Of a stretch of 64,000 bases of DNA, positions 1 through 12,020 are shown one piece after another. The position numbers and the translations under genes were made by a program. How positions within the stretch are numbered: position 1 is the first letter of the stretch; the number at the start of each line of letters is the position of its first letter. The stretch is from assembly GCF_008728515.1 (NCBI RefSeq), contig NC_044990.1:10127156-10191155 (forward strand), given 5' to 3'. The DNA comes from Papio anubis. Taxonomy: Eukaryota; Chordata; Mammalia; Primates; Cercopithecidae. The notes beneath the pieces are model-generated. The model was not told where the DNA came from. It did no database searches and saw nothing but the letters and a program-made list of their open reading frames with translations.

Positions 1-2036
1 TTTATTTGACAATGAAGCATAACCTAACCCAAAACACTTCCATGGTTGCATTTCTTCATTTCCAGGTCTCTTTTGTGTCTCACTTTCCAAAGCTCTTGGG
101 GTCAATGTAGAAGATAAGAATGCAACAGCACCCATTAGATTGTAATGCTATTTATCCATATGCAGTGGCGTGCTTGTGGTGACCTTTTCTATGAAAGGAT
201 GAACACCCCCTTGCTGTTGAATTCACATGTGGCCATGCAACTTACTATGGCCAATGAAATGGAGCAAAAATGATATGTAATTTGCTGTGTTTTCCCCCTC
301 CCCCATAGCAACTTTTAAAGTCTCGGGAAGAGGCTGCTATGTCATCCTGGGTCCTAGAGTCAAGGTGACATGAGCAGAACTACACCTGGCCCTTGATGGT
401 GATGTAGGGTAAGAGAGAAACACATCCTTATTATGTAAGCCTCTGAGAGTATGGGCGTCATTTGTCACGACAACCTGGTATGTAACACAATATCAAACCC
501 ACAAAATTTAGGAAACCCAAGTAAATCACAGAACTGAATATCCATGTGATGAGCATTCTCACAGAAGTGAGGCCTGCTGGCCTGATTGGTTAGGTTTAAC
601 ACCTTCCTGGACCTGTGCTCTGCTACTTGTCCTAAAGATCAGGACTAACGTCCTGTTTGACTTCCGGCCTCCACAGGGCCTTGCTCCGAGGCAGTGCATC
701 ATTCCTGTTTATTTGACTACCTGGATAGGTGGACTCTCTTTGCATGCAGACCCAGCCATGTAAGATTTAGAAGGGAAGGAATAAAGAGCACGATACTTCA
801 CTCAAGCCTCCTGACCTCTACCATATTGATTCAGCTTAACTATTCATCTGGCAATAGGGCCTACCTAGTTATTGATCAAGCAGTATTTGGCTACTGTTCC
901 TTGGTTGTGTGACACTTAGGAATAAACCCCCCGAGGGAAGATTGAATGAGTCGTCTGATTACCCCAAACCCCAGCACAAACCTGGACTCCTGTAACTAGA
1001 CACAGTCTACAGCCAATGTCCTTATCAGTTTCCCAAACGAAAGCAGCATTCCAAACAGACAGCATGTGTATTTGCCCATGTTATTGTTACAGAGTAGCCC
1101 TTAGCAGAAATTTAATGTTGTCTTGAGGGACAAGTGAACAGGGAATAAAATAAAGAATAAGTACTCAGTTAAGACGCTTTAGAGACCTATTTCAAATTAC
1201 TCTTTTTTCAAATTAAAAAAATAAAAGAGGTTATGCTTTGGGGATTAATTTTAGGGATGCTGAGTAATGAAGCTATAGAGCACAGGGCAGAGCCAAGACA
1301 CATCCACCCAGCTTCGTCCCCACCAAGCAGTCACATGGTGAGCAAGCGAATACGGCTGTCCTCATTGGACTCACATGCCTAATTATTAACACATTAATAC
1401 ATTGTTGCCTACGTAGCTCTGCTATCAGCAATACAACTTAAACAACTGGGCAGAAAGCTGTGGAGGACCACAATATAAGAGTGTTTTTAAATGATTCTAT
1501 TTTCTCCAAGTACTTCACAGTCAGACAATTCTCATAAGAAAAAGCACTGAGGCTTGAATGTCCAGACTGAATAGAATTTTCAGAAATGGGAATTGTGACT
1601 GTATAAAGTATATTCCTATTGGTTTTTTTTTTTTTTTTCCTCTCTCTCTCTCTCTCTCTGATTCAAGACCTGCATGAATAACTGGGTTTTTGGCTTGTTT
1701 GGGGGAAGACTTTCACATTTGCAAATTAATGACCCAGTCCTAGCTGAGATGGTAATATGTAAATACTTCATTTAATAAACAAACCCATGTCTGGATTTTT
1801 AAAATAGCCGTAGACTATGGATTGGATTGTCATTCATTTGTGCTCTAAGGCATCAATCCGTGACTGACTGAAGAGGCAACCAAACTGAACACACGTGTCA
1901 GGACTGTTTAAATGAAGGAAAGGAATTCACTTGACTTTTAAACTGCAGTTATTCAGATAAGCCAGTCAAAACACCAACTTCTGCAATCTGTCACTACTAA
2001 GAAAATGATGAGAACTGAAAACTATCTATTTTAAAA
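1..2036. other. Upstream intergenic DNA, mostly unassigned
   Basis: No gene is seen. About 130-490 contains an old interspersed repeat ending with a degraded form of the taagccactgaga...tttgttac motif also seen near 8430. About 560-1010 contains an LTR-like stretch with an AATAAA-like signal (gaataaacccc), family not recognised. The rest is AT-rich unique-looking sequence with a T16-(CT)n microsatellite at 1623-1659. Short open frames have no coding signature. Confidence 0.5.
1623..1659 (+). repeat. T-tract plus (CT)n microsatellite
   Basis: Sixteen T residues are followed by about ten CT units. Confidence 0.9.
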
Positions 2037-2049
2037 AACTATTTCTAAG

Positions 2050-2332
2050 GGCCGGGCGAGGTGGCTCACGTCTGTAATCCCAGCACTTTGGGAGGCTAAG
2101 GTGAGTGGATCATCTGAGCTCAGGGGTTTGAGACCAGCCTGGCCAACATAGTGAAACCCCGTTTCTACTAAAAATACAAAAATTAGCTGGGCATGATGTT
2201 GCACATCTGTACTCCCAGCTACTCAGGAGGCTGAGGCTGGAGAATCACTTGAACCTGGGAGGCAGAGGTTACCGTGAGCCGAGATTGCCTAGGCAAGAGA
2301 GGGAGGCTCCGCCTCAAAAACAAACAAACAAA
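2050..2332 (+). mobile_element. Alu, + strand, with right-arm deletion
   Basis: It starts ggccgggcgaggtggctca and ends in an A/CA-rich tail. The target duplication aactatttctaa flanks it (2037-2048 and 2333-2344). The right monomer lacks the usual 'ccactgcactccagcctggg' block. Confidence 0.95.
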
Positions 2333-2902
2333 AAACTATTTCTAATGTTATATAAGTTAATTTAGCAGGTATTTCAGCACTGAAATTACCTGACCTTCTT
2401 TGTGTCAGGTACTGTGCAGGTGCAATGACAAACTGGACAAGGTATCACAACAGAATTATAATAGAATGTGATTGATGCTATGAATGCAGTAGAAATATGG
2501 ATGAAGTGTGTGCACCCTGGGCTGGGGGTGGCGGTGGAGACAAGACAATCTATTGAGATATGGGAAGAAAAAACTATAAAAACTTGTCTTAACATTTTTT
2601 ATTTCGTCCTTTAATTTGTTCTAAGTTTGTGTGTTTTAATATACATGATTGGTACTATGTGTGGCAGCAGCACACACACAGTTTATAACTAGATATAGGC
2701 AGATACGGTGCACAGCTGTGTAGGGAGCTCTGATAAAAGTGAACAGGAACAGGGACACTGTCATTTGATCCAAGGTGTGGAGGACTCAGGATGACGTTCC
2801 TGACTAAGCGATATTCCACCTGAATCTTACAGGCGGCCCTGTGATTTCTACAGGTAGAACAATTGTCAGGGGTGGGTATACTAGTTATAAGGAAAACATT
2901 GC

Positions 2903-3182
2903 GGCCAGGCGCGGTGGCTCACGCCTGTAATCTCAGCACTTTGGGAGGCTGTGGAGGGCAGATCACAAGGTCAGGAGTTTAAAGCCAGCCTGGCCAACAT
3001 GGTGAAAACCTGTCTCTACCGAAAAAATACAAAAATTAACTGGGCATGGTGGCGTGCGCCTGTAATCCCAGCTACTCAGGAGGCAGGCCAAGGCAGGAGA
3101 ATTGCTTGAACCTGGGAGGCGGAGGTTGCAGTGAGCCGAGATGGTGCCACTGCACTCCAGCCTAGGCCAAAAAAAAAAACCC

Positions 3183-3212
<30 letters not shown>
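2903..3212 (+). mobile_element. Alu, + strand, full length
   Basis: It starts ggccaggcgcggtggctca and ends in two long A tracts, one interrupted by CCCC. Target duplication aaggaaaacattgc at 2889-2902 and 3213-3226. An antisense open frame here is Alu sequence. Confidence 0.97.
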
Positions 3213-3216
<4 letters not shown>

Positions 3217-3226
3217 AAAACATTGC

Positions 3227-4454
3227 AGTGTTTTCTTATATGGTTGAAAGAAGAAAAGACTTCTACAAAATGTGGTGTGGCCCAGAAGAGTCCTGATGCA
3301 CCTTGGGGCAAATGAGGGAAGAGAGAGGCAGAACTGATGGTAGAAAGGTTGAGCCCAGAGTGTGAAGAGCTTAGGGTGCTAAGTTCAAGACTCAGGTTTA
3401 CCCTATCAAGTGAAGAAGAGTGGGGGGAAAGAGAAGGACATGGTGGTTTTCTGGATAATCAGATCTTTCCACGGCCCCAGTGGACAAATCTGTGGGATTT
3501 CTTCTTAGTTATGATGCTAAGAGTGGGCCTGCCTCTGTTGGAGGAAGAAGGAAGAATCAAAAAACTCCTTAGCATACAAAATGTAGCCCTGAGAATGAGA
3601 AGCCCTCATATTTTTAACAATTGGTCCATAATGAGTCCTCCTGCAGTCTATAACCAAATCCATATTGTTGGTTAGCACAGTGTTGATCTCAGACATAGGG
3701 TCAGATAAGCGTTATCTTTGGATTCACTCTCTTTTCTACTCCTAGTGATATTTTATACTGATTGCTAGACACCTGCCTAAAATCACAAATATCCAAATTA
3801 TGCAACCAAATGCCTTCTTGGACAACCTGCAGTACTTCACATTGTTGACAGTCTTTCCATACTATTTGTGGGTCTTGGTTGCAAGCAACAGAAATAACTG
3901 TAGCTGACTTAGGGAGAAAAGGAAGAGAAGAATATTAGGTGGCTCAAATAATGTAGGGGAACAGGGTGGACATGGTGGATGGGCAGGGAATCAGTCAAGG
4001 AGGCTAGGAAGCCAAGAATAAGTCCCAAAATCATGCTGAAGATGGATCCAGGGAATCTGCTGCTAGCCCTGGATGCTGCTGCTTACACTGTGGGAGGCAC
4101 CAACGCTACCTGCAGCTGTCACTGCTGCCACCATTCACTGTCGTGTATCCTGCAGCATCCCTCACTTCTTTCGCGGAGCCTGAGGCACAGGTGCTGATGG
4201 GCCGAGTCCAGGTTGTACCCCTGCATCCTAGCTGCGAGGGAGGCTGGGAAAGTAATCAGGCTTTACCTAATAGATGATAAATTCCCCAAACATAGCAAAG
4301 GGGCTCAGATGCTGGCAAGTCAAAAAGAAAGCTAAATGTTCACTTTCTGTCCCTTTCTGAAACACGTCTGTGTTGTTTCCATCACACAGGCTAATGTGGT
4401 TCCCTCCTACCTCTCTGCTTTGCCACTAGCTTCTCTTCCTCATGACAATGGCCC
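3227..4454. other. Intergenic stretch without recognised gene
   Basis: Mixed-composition DNA with open frames of up to 112 codons (for example 3337-3675, +). These show no domain, no conserved start context and no splice continuity that I can recognise. No repeat family is assigned with confidence. Confidence 0.4.
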
Positions 4455-5545
4455 TTGTGATACCATAGAAAGATGTTTGGTCTTTGTCCCTGGTTCCTAG
4501 CACAGAACTGCTAAAACCCTTGAAACTTCAGTGATAGAGGTACCAAGAGCTTCTTTTGTTCTAATGGTCTCAGTGGGCTCCTAGATAGCCTCAGGATGAG
4601 GGCTGGTTGCCAAAAAGACCACACCTTGGTTAGAAGCTTGGAAGTCCCAGCCCCACCCCCAACAAACCTCTGGGGGGACAGGAGGAGCTGCTAAAGATTG
4701 AGTTAATCAGTAATGGCCAATTATGTAGTCAATCATGCCTATGTGGTGAAACCTCCATTAAAACTCCTAAATAGGCCGGGCGGGTGTCTCACACCTGTAA
4801 TCTCAGCACTTTGGGAGGCCAAGGCAGGCGGATGGTCTGAGGTCAGGAGTTCAAGACCAGCCTGGCTAATATGGCAAAACCCGGTCTCTACTAAAAAGAC
4901 AAAAAATTAGCTGGGCATGGTGGTACACGCCTAGTTCCAGCTACCCATCTGGGAGGCTGAACAGAAGAATCGCTTGAACCCGGTAGGCGGAGGTTGCAGT
5001 GAGCTGAGATCACGCCATTGCGCTCCAGCCTGGGCTACAAGAGTGAAACTCCATCTCAAAAACAAAAATAAAAACAAAAAACCCTAAATAGTTGGATCTG
5101 GAGAACTTCTGAGTTGGCAAACACATCTATGTGCTGCAAGGGTGGCACAGCCCAACTCCACAGGGACAGAAGCTCCTATGCTCAGGACTCTTCCGGACCT
5201 CAGTCTATGTACCTCTTCAGCTGGCTGCTCATTTTTATGTTTAATAGTGTTCTTCATAATAAACCAGTAAACATAAATAATGTGCCTTCCTGAGCTCCAT
5301 GAGCCTTTCTAGCAAATTATTGAAACTGAGTAGGTCGTGAGAACAGAAGTAGAAGTACCCCAGACTTGTGAGTAGCATCTGAAGTGGGGTCAGTCTTCTG
5401 GGACTGAGCCCTTTAACCTGTGAGATGTGATGCTAATTTCAGGTACATAGTGTCAGAATTGAATTGAATTGTTGGACACCCAGTTGGTGTCAGCGTTGGA
5501 GTAGTGTTGGAAAAGACACGGAGTTTGGTGTCAAGAGGAAAAAAA
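4455..5545 (+). mobile_element. Old LTR-like interspersed repeat split by an Alu
   Basis: The flanks of the Alu at 4774-5078 belong to one element that I remember as a common primate repeat. Landmarks are gattgagttaatcagtaatg, an ataataaaccagtaaa polyadenylation-type signal near 5257, and the tail phrases gaattgaattgttggacac and cagttggtgtc near 5460-5490. I do not give a family name. Confidence 0.5.
4774..5078 (+). mobile_element. Alu, + strand, inside older repeat
   Basis: It starts ggccgggcgggtgtctcac and has a full two-arm structure and A-rich tail. The near-identical duplication aaaactcctaaata / aaaaccctaaata flanks it at 4760-4773 and 5078-5090. Confidence 0.95.
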
Positions 5546-5749
5546 CTGAACAGCTCCAAGCTGATGTCTCCACCTTGGTGTTACTCCAATCGCCCCTCTC
5601 TCCCTATCCTCAATAACTCCCGTTTCTCTTCTCATCTTTTTGTGGGTCACTTCACATCTATATTTTAGTTGATAACTATTCTCTAAGCTCCAGTCGTTGT
5701 GTCTACCTGAGTACTGAACATTTCTTTGCAGATGGTTCACCCTCACCTC

Positions 5750-7440
5750 AAATGCAATTTGTCCAAAATGGAAAACCAGATCTTTTCAATTAACAAGCTC
5801 TTCTCTCTAACTTCTCTAACCATGGTACTTAGCCATTCAGATTCTAAACTTCAGAATCATTTTTAGTTCAGTCTGGTTAATCCTAAGACTTTTTGATATA
5901 TCCTTCATGATAGCTCTTTCATCCACCTTATTTTACTAATTCTCTAGCCACCACTCTAGTTCATTTCCTTATTAACTTATGTCTAGACTATTGCAAATGT
6001 CTTCAAGCAAGTCTCACTAGCATCTGTCTAGACTCTCCCCAGTACATCCTGGACTCTGCCCTTACAGTTCTCTTAGTGGGCCACTTAGATCTAAGTGTTA
6101 GTCTCTCAACACACAACGGTTCCCACTGACTACAGAAGAAAGTACAGCTTTGTAAACTTGCCATTTAAGCCGTCAAGAGTCTTGCCACAACTTCCTTACT
6201 TGTTCTAACATTGTATAGTCTAAAATTTACTTCAAACATTTAAACAAACTAAGGGTTATTATCTAGTGGGATGATAGAAAGAAGACTACGTTGATTCCGA
6301 TCATTCCAAGGTCCCTTAAATTCTATACCTGTAATGTTTCATCTTGCAGTATCTGCTCTTCTGTTACCACTGCCCTACTTTAGTATCTTCCTATTGTCAA
6401 TCGGTCCCCCAAGGTCCTTCAATGAATCATGCAGCTTCCCTGAGCACACGACATCACATGCATCTCAAAATGTGGGGTTTCCTGCTTTCTTCTCTTTTAT
6501 CTCATGTCTCTCCCAAAGTAGGTGTCAACGTACACAGCAGGGAGATGGAAACAAGACTTGCCTGCTCTGTAGAGCCAAAGAACATGACAATTTAATTTAA
6601 ACAAGATAATTCCAACATCCATTTGACTTAATGCTAGTAAAATGCTATTTCTGAAAATTATATTTTCATTTGTGTGAAACAATTTTGCCACAGCTATTTT
6701 ATTGTTATGGCAGTTGGGAAATTAATGAAGCAAATACATTTTTTAGGGGAAAAAAAGACATAAAGAATGTTTTGGTTCCAGCTTCTTCAGTGAAAATAAA
6801 TGATGTATTTCTATGCCTAACATTCCTCCTGTAGATGACTAGAAGTCCTCGGGGCCCTGTGGCCTCCTTTCTAGTGGATCTGGTCAGCCATTCCTTCTCT
6901 TCCTCGGCTGGGACTTGGGTCCTCCCCAAGGCCAGTGCCCCATTGCTGGGCTTGCTACTGGCCTCTCCAGACACCTTTCCTGTCTTCTCACCCCATCTTT
7001 GTGTGCCAGCAATACTGTTCCTGACATGATGAACTGTGGCCACACTGGTCTGCTTTCCATCCTGCAAATATCGTTTGCTTCACTGACTTCATGTCTTCTT
7101 CATTTTCCCCCTTTTCTATTTCTACTACTTTGGAGTCTTCCCTCATTTCACGACCTCTATTGAAATCCCACCTTCTCCCTGAAACCATCCTCAATCATCC
7201 ATGTCAGAGTTTTCCTTCACCAAGCACACTCCATCTGGACCTCTCCTATAACTGCCCTGTTCGGTAATTATTTGTGTGGTTACTTGGTAGGTGGTAAAGA
7301 GCTATACTAAAGTAAGATGACATTCTTTGTACTTTTATCTTTTCAGAGATTTTGTGAGTTCCTGAAGGGCAGAAGCTGAATTCTCAGCCTTGTTTCATGC
7401 CCTGGCATCTAGCACAGCATCTTTTCAAAGCAGATGATGA
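5750..7440 (-). mobile_element. Degraded LINE (L2-like) fragments, antisense
   Basis: Scattered blocks (about 5900-6240, 6330-6600 and 7140-7430) resemble reverse-strand L2/CR1-type LINE sequence. Examples are the 'ctattgcaaatgtcttcaagcaagtctcactagc' type at about 5990 and a 3' end like 'gagttcctgaagggcagaagctgaattctcagcc...ctggcatctagcacagcat' at about 7350-7430. Overlapping short open frames follow this fossil. Boundaries are approximate. Confidence 0.4.
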
Positions 7441-7496
7441 GGTGTTTTAGCTTGGATGTGTAGAGCAAGGGGAGAATTATTGGCAATGCAGTGCCA

Positions 7497-8170
7497 CTGA
7501 GGCATGAGAATAGGGTCTGGAGGCAGGGAACCTAAGGCCAATTCATGCTAACTTCCTAGAACTAAATCAAAAGGAAAACCCCAACTTTCCACACCTAAGT
7601 AATAAAAGGACCTGAGACGACTACTTTTGCAAACTCCCAACCCCCTTTCTGTGTGGCAGATGGAAAACTGAAAGTATCAATGATTGGTTGCTTTCCACAA
7701 CCAATCAGTTTGCATAGGAGTGTAACTTTGTAACTTTGCTTCAGCCCGATTGGCTGCTTTCCTTAACCAATCAGACTGATTGCAGGTCAAGTCTTTGTGT
7801 GCAGAGAAGTGTAACTTTGTGCCTTCACTTTAGCCTCTGATTGGTTGCTTTCCACAACCCATCAGACGTTTGCATAGGGTGTAACTTTATGTTAACTTAA
7901 CCCTCTGATTGCGGACCACTACTTCATTTGCATAGGGTGTACACTAAGTGACCAATGGGAACCTTTAGAGGGTATTTAAACCCCAAAAAATTCTGGAATG
8001 GGCTCTTGAGCCCCTATGCTCAGGCCACTCCCCTTCTGCAGAGTGTGTACTTCTGTTTCCAATAAATCTCTTTGTTGCACCATTCTTTCCTTGCTTTATT
8101 TGTGCATTTTGCCCAATTCTTTGTTCAAAACACCAAGAATCTGGACACCTTCAACTGGTAACCACCACCA
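7497..8170 (+). mobile_element. Solitary LTR, ERV1-like, + strand
   Basis: This is an old endogenous retroviral LTR without an adjacent coding body. It has a U3-like region of repeated CCAAT-type blocks (7675-7945), a TATA-like gggtatttaaacccc at 7970-7984, and an aataaatctctttgttgc polyadenylation region at 8061-8078. The end reads ccaagaatctggacacc, as at the 3' edge of gammaretrovirus-type LTRs. No gag, pol or env frame follows. Exact ends and family are uncertain. Confidence 0.65.
7675..7945 (+). repeat. Imperfect tandem repeats in LTR U3
   Basis: Four degenerate units of about 60-90 bp each begin with a (t)gattgg-type box. The first three carry ccaatcag or a close variant, and all but the second carry ttgcatagg followed by gtgtaac or gtgtaca. 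The first unit pairs attggttg with caaccaat across a short spacer, forming an inverted CCAAT repeat. Confidence 0.7.
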
Positions 8171-8239
8171 AAACCCAGCTATCCTCTATTCTGGGACAGC
8201 ACTTTCTCCCCCTTCAATGAAACATGAGCATAAGTGACT

Positions 8240-8510
8240 TGTGACACTTTCACTGGGAGCATTGGATTGCTGGTGCTTGGCTCTCCAGCACACCCTTCCC
8301 TGGCAACAACTATTGTGGAGAGCTTGAGTTGAGATGCGGCCAGCCCAGAGCACTAACAATGGGGAACAGCTGGCCTGGAGGGTCGCCCGCACTGCAGCAG
8401 GCTTGGCATTACTTGGTATGACTAGGAAAGCCTTTATGTTAAGCCACTGAAAATGTCGGGTTGTTTGTTACCATGGCATAACCTTGCCCATCTGATACTT
8501 ATTATTTTAA
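8240..8510 (+). mobile_element. Old interspersed repeat remnant, family uncertain
   Basis: It contains gctggtgcttggctctccag and ends with gttaagccactgaaaatg... and tttgttaccatggcataacc. The latter is a known 3'-end signature of a common ancient mammalian repeat, also degraded at about 440-490. Confidence 0.35.
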
Positions 8511-8609
8511 ATCTCTAATGATTGGGGGTAAAAGGTGACTCTGAGCCCGAGTTGGCTTCTTAGAAATCTGGCACCTCAAATACAGCAGATCTAAAACTAA
8601 ACAGGGAGT

Positions 8610-8700
8610 AACCAAGTGCAGTGGGTAAGAGAAAGGGTTTTGGAGTTAGGTTGATCCAGATTTTAATACTGGCTTCCACAATGTACAAATTATGCATCCT
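8610..8700 (+). repeat. MIR SINE fragment
   Basis: The pattern agtgcagtgggtaagagaaa...gttttggagttaggttgatccagattttaata follows the 5' half of MIR, diverged. Confidence 0.4.
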
Positions 8701-8707
8701 AAACTGG

Positions 8708-9842
8708 CAGTTTTCAAACTTTGTGGTCTCATGACCCCTTTACATTCTGAAAAATTGAGGACTCCAAACAGCATTCGTTTATTTGGGTTACATCTGTGAA
8801 TATTTTCTGTATTAGAATTAAAACAGAAATTTAAACATATGTATTAACTCATTTTAAATGAACAACAAGCCATATTAGTTAGTATGTTATGCTTTTATGA
8901 AAAATATATTTTCCGAACAAAAAAATTCATGAGAAGCATATCATTGTTTTACATTTTTGTAGATCCCTATAATGTCTGGTTTAATAGAAGACAGGTAGAT
9001 TCTCATACTTTGTTTCTTCATTTATTTTGGATGACATAAAGGAAGAAAATGCAGCCTCACACAGATACGTAGTTGAAAAAGGGTCATTTGGAAAATACCG
9101 TTTCATCAGAGTATGCAATCTTCCAAGGATTGAGACATTTCATTACACAATATTTTAAAATCACATTTGTGAACACCACCATTGATCTCATTACAAAGTC
9201 TTTAAGGATGGGGAAGCTGTTAAACTCATAGCAGCACATACACGTTTTCCAAAATTCTAATTTCACTTGGAAGGTTGATTTGTATTACTGTAAACAAATT
9301 ACATCGTTGTTTTCCTTAAAGTGACAGGCTCCTTTTATTTTTGAGAAAATGCCCAGTACCTAAACCTGAATAACCTGAATAAGTTTGCCATTTTTTAAAT
9401 CGATTAAACATGGCATTACATGAAAAATGCAGCTAGTTCAGCTTGCAACTCAAGCAATCTCACAAGTGTTTTTTGAGACATCATGCTTTAATATGTAGAA
9501 GTACTTTTATGCTTACCCCTCAACTCGTTACACAAAATATTATAAAGATGAATACTCAAGGGTGTAATTTAATAAACTTAGTAATTTTTACTGCTTCATC
9601 AAGGACCTTGTAAGTGAACCTGGCTTATTTTGTTTGTCTGTTTTCCCACTGTAAGCATAGTTTGGTGCCACTACCTTGACTAGTGCTACAGCAGTAGATA
9701 GCACTTTTATCCTTGATTGCTTTTGCACCATTGGTGGAAATACACACGCAGTAAAAGTAATGTGTTAGTATTGCTATAAAAGTAGTTTTGACCTTGCAAA
9801 CCTGGATACCCTGAGTGTCAGGGACCCCTAAGAGAATCACTG
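8708..9842 (+). mobile_element. hAT-type DNA transposon fossil (Tip100/Zaphod-like)
   Basis: It begins cagttttcaaactttgtgg and ends gggacccctaagagaatcactg, which are imperfect inverted ends of the type cagtggttctcaaactttg. Internal blocks such as gttttacatttttgtagatc, aatgtctggtttaatagaag and tagttttgacct match my memory of a non-autonomous hAT consensus. No transposase frame survives. An 8-bp target duplication is not obvious. Confidence 0.55.
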
Positions 9843-10204
9843 TCCTTAGGCAAGCTACTAAAGTAGGAATGACAGTCATAAAGCTGTTTAGAAAACTAAA
9901 TATTATTCAACATGAAATAAAGTATGTATAGCATTTAGTATAGTGCATGGTATATAACAAGCATTTCAGTAAAGGTTAGCTATTACTATGCATCTGTTGA
10001 TAATGTGAGGGCATTGCTGTCACTTACACTAGCAGTAATGATAATCTTTCCTTTTTCTCCACAAACTCATTCCTCTGGCAGATCTCCGTTTTAGTTAATT
10101 GCCTCATTTGTCTCCTCTGTGGCCTCTCTCTTTACTCCAGCCAGTCTTGACTCACTTGCAAGTACAATTGATCTGACCTCTGTTGTGCCCTCACAGCAAT
10201 CCCT

Positions 10205-10440
10205 TCCCTTCTATTCCTGTTGCTACTACCTCCGTTAAATAACAGGGTTTCCACTGAAGGCAGTTCTGGCTGTTGGTATTTGACCTGCCTGAGACTCAGT
10301 TTACTAATCTTGTAAAGTGGGAATAATAGTCCTGTCACGGGTTTTTCTTTTTTCTTTTTTTGGTGTGGGGTTAACTGAAATAATATATTTGAAAGTAACT
10401 AGCAGAGTGCCTAGCTATTGCATGTGTTCAGTACATGTTA
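10205..10440 (+). repeat. MIR SINE fragment
   Basis: The segment cctgagactcagtttactaatcttgtaaagtgggaataatag is the diverged MIR core (cctcagtttcctcatctgtaaaatgggg class). It is followed by a degraded 3' half ending in cagtacatgtt. Confidence 0.5.
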
Positions 10441-10749
10441 GTTTTCCTTCCTTTCCCCTTTCCTCGTAATTCTTTTAAGCCACGCTTTTTTCTTTCCTTC
10501 CCCTCTCTAATCCATCCACAACATTACCACTGAATTAAACTTCTCACAGCACTGATCAATCATTAAATCAGTACCGAACTCACATGAACTGAGTGTTCAT
10601 CGTGTGAATTCATCACAATTGAAATACTCGTTATTTTTCTGATAAGGGTTGCCGAGTTAGGACAACAGGTAGGCCTTACGAGCTACAGTCTTGTAGTGGA
10701 GGTTTTGGTCATCACCTGCTGAAACATCCTTCTATCTATCCACTGCTCA

Positions 10750-11185
10750 TTGCCCCACTCAAGGGAAGGCCATTCTCTTAGCATGGTGCCTGAGCCCCTG
10801 CTCAGTGTGGTCCTAACCAGCCTCCCCTCCATGTTCCCTCTTGTGATGGCCAAACTGAATAGCTCCTCAGTCTCTGAACTCTCGGTCTTCCACGGCATTT
10901 CTTGCCCGTCCCCTCTGCCTGGAATGCCTTCTCCCCTTCTCTCTCGGCAACTGCACCATCTCGGTGAGGCCCCACACAGCCCCACTGACGAATGTGCTTT
11001 CCTTCTCCTTGCCCTTGTTTGCACGCTGCTTACGGGATTTCCATGTTCTGGGTGAGTTGATGGCTATTTCTGTATGTCTTGGCCCTCCTAACTAGACTGT
11101 GGTCTGCCCCAGGAAAATGCATTTTCCTCCAAACTCAGCCTGCCATATGAGGGCCTTGCACATGCAGTTACTCCGTGATACATTT
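10750..11185 (-). mobile_element. L2 LINE 3' fragment, antisense
   Basis: The reverse strand of L2 is indicated by 'cccctctgcctggaatgcct', 'cctaactagactgtggtctgcccc' and 'gagggccttgcacatgcagttactc'. Open frames of 101 and 113 codons on opposite strands here (10750-11055 and 10683-11024) overlap the fossil and are not genes. Confidence 0.5.
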
Positions 11186-11708
11186 GTCACAAATACATAC
11201 AATTTTTGTTGAGTTTATTAAGCAGGATCCTACGTCTGAAAGCAGCTGTTGTAAAATGAACAACTACTTATTAGCAACAGCACCAAAAACACCAACACAT
11301 TTCGTGTAGGCTGCTGAACAGTCATGTCCCACGCCTTCTGTTCTTAGTAAAAGTCAAATGCAGACACTTCCTGTCATGCCTGCTGAGTGATTCCTGATCT
11401 TTACTAAGAACAGGAGGATATGTAATTCTAAAAAAGACAGCAAAACAGCCAAGTAGATCATCTATTTCTGATTAAAAGTTTCTACGATAGCTCATTCTTG
11501 TAGACAGGCTTTATAACACTCTGTGTCTTCAAATGTCAATGGCTTCAGATTTCTGGGCTTTCGTGGGTGGTCTGCTGAGATGGTAACCTGTTATATTTCC
11601 TGGATTTTCGTTCAGGGTTGTTAGGCTGTGAGAATCCCTTCGTTAAGCCTCTTTGAATAAAAATCTTGGTTGAAAGTTTGGTTTGACAGAATGGGTTTTG
11701 CCTATAAT

Positions 11709-12009
11709 TTTTTTTTTTTTTTCCCTCCAGACAGAATCTCACTCTGTTGCCCAGGCTGGAGTGCAGTGGCGCGATCTCGGCTCATTGAAACCTCTGCCTC
11801 CCCAGTTCAAGTGATTCTCCTGCCTCAGCCTCCCGATGAGCTGGGATTACAGGCGTGCGCCACCATGCCCGGTTAATTTTTATATTTTTAGTAGAGATGG
11901 GCTTTCACTACATTGGCCAGGCTGATCTCGAATACCTGACCTCAAGTGATCCACCTGCCTCAGCCTCCCAAAATGCTGGGATTACAGGTGTGAGCCACGG
12001 CACCTGGCC
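11709..12009 (-). mobile_element. Alu, - strand
   Basis: Poly-T, then the agacagaatctcactctgttgcc block, ending ggcacctggcc. Target duplication ttgcctataat at 11698-11708 and 12010-12020. Confidence 0.97.
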
Positions 12010-12020
12010 TTGCCTATAAT

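Noticed and set aside
2963..3223. Open frame with F-rich start and Alu-like peptide
   Set aside because: It is a conceptual translation of an Alu. The same kind of peptide recurs at 28682-29059, 30795-31115, 37605-38005, 45522-45931, 50062-50358 and 53288-53615.
7497..8170. Possible complete provirus at the ERV1-like LTR
   Set aside because: No second LTR and no gag, pol or env-like frame lies within several kb on either side. The following sequence is other repeats.
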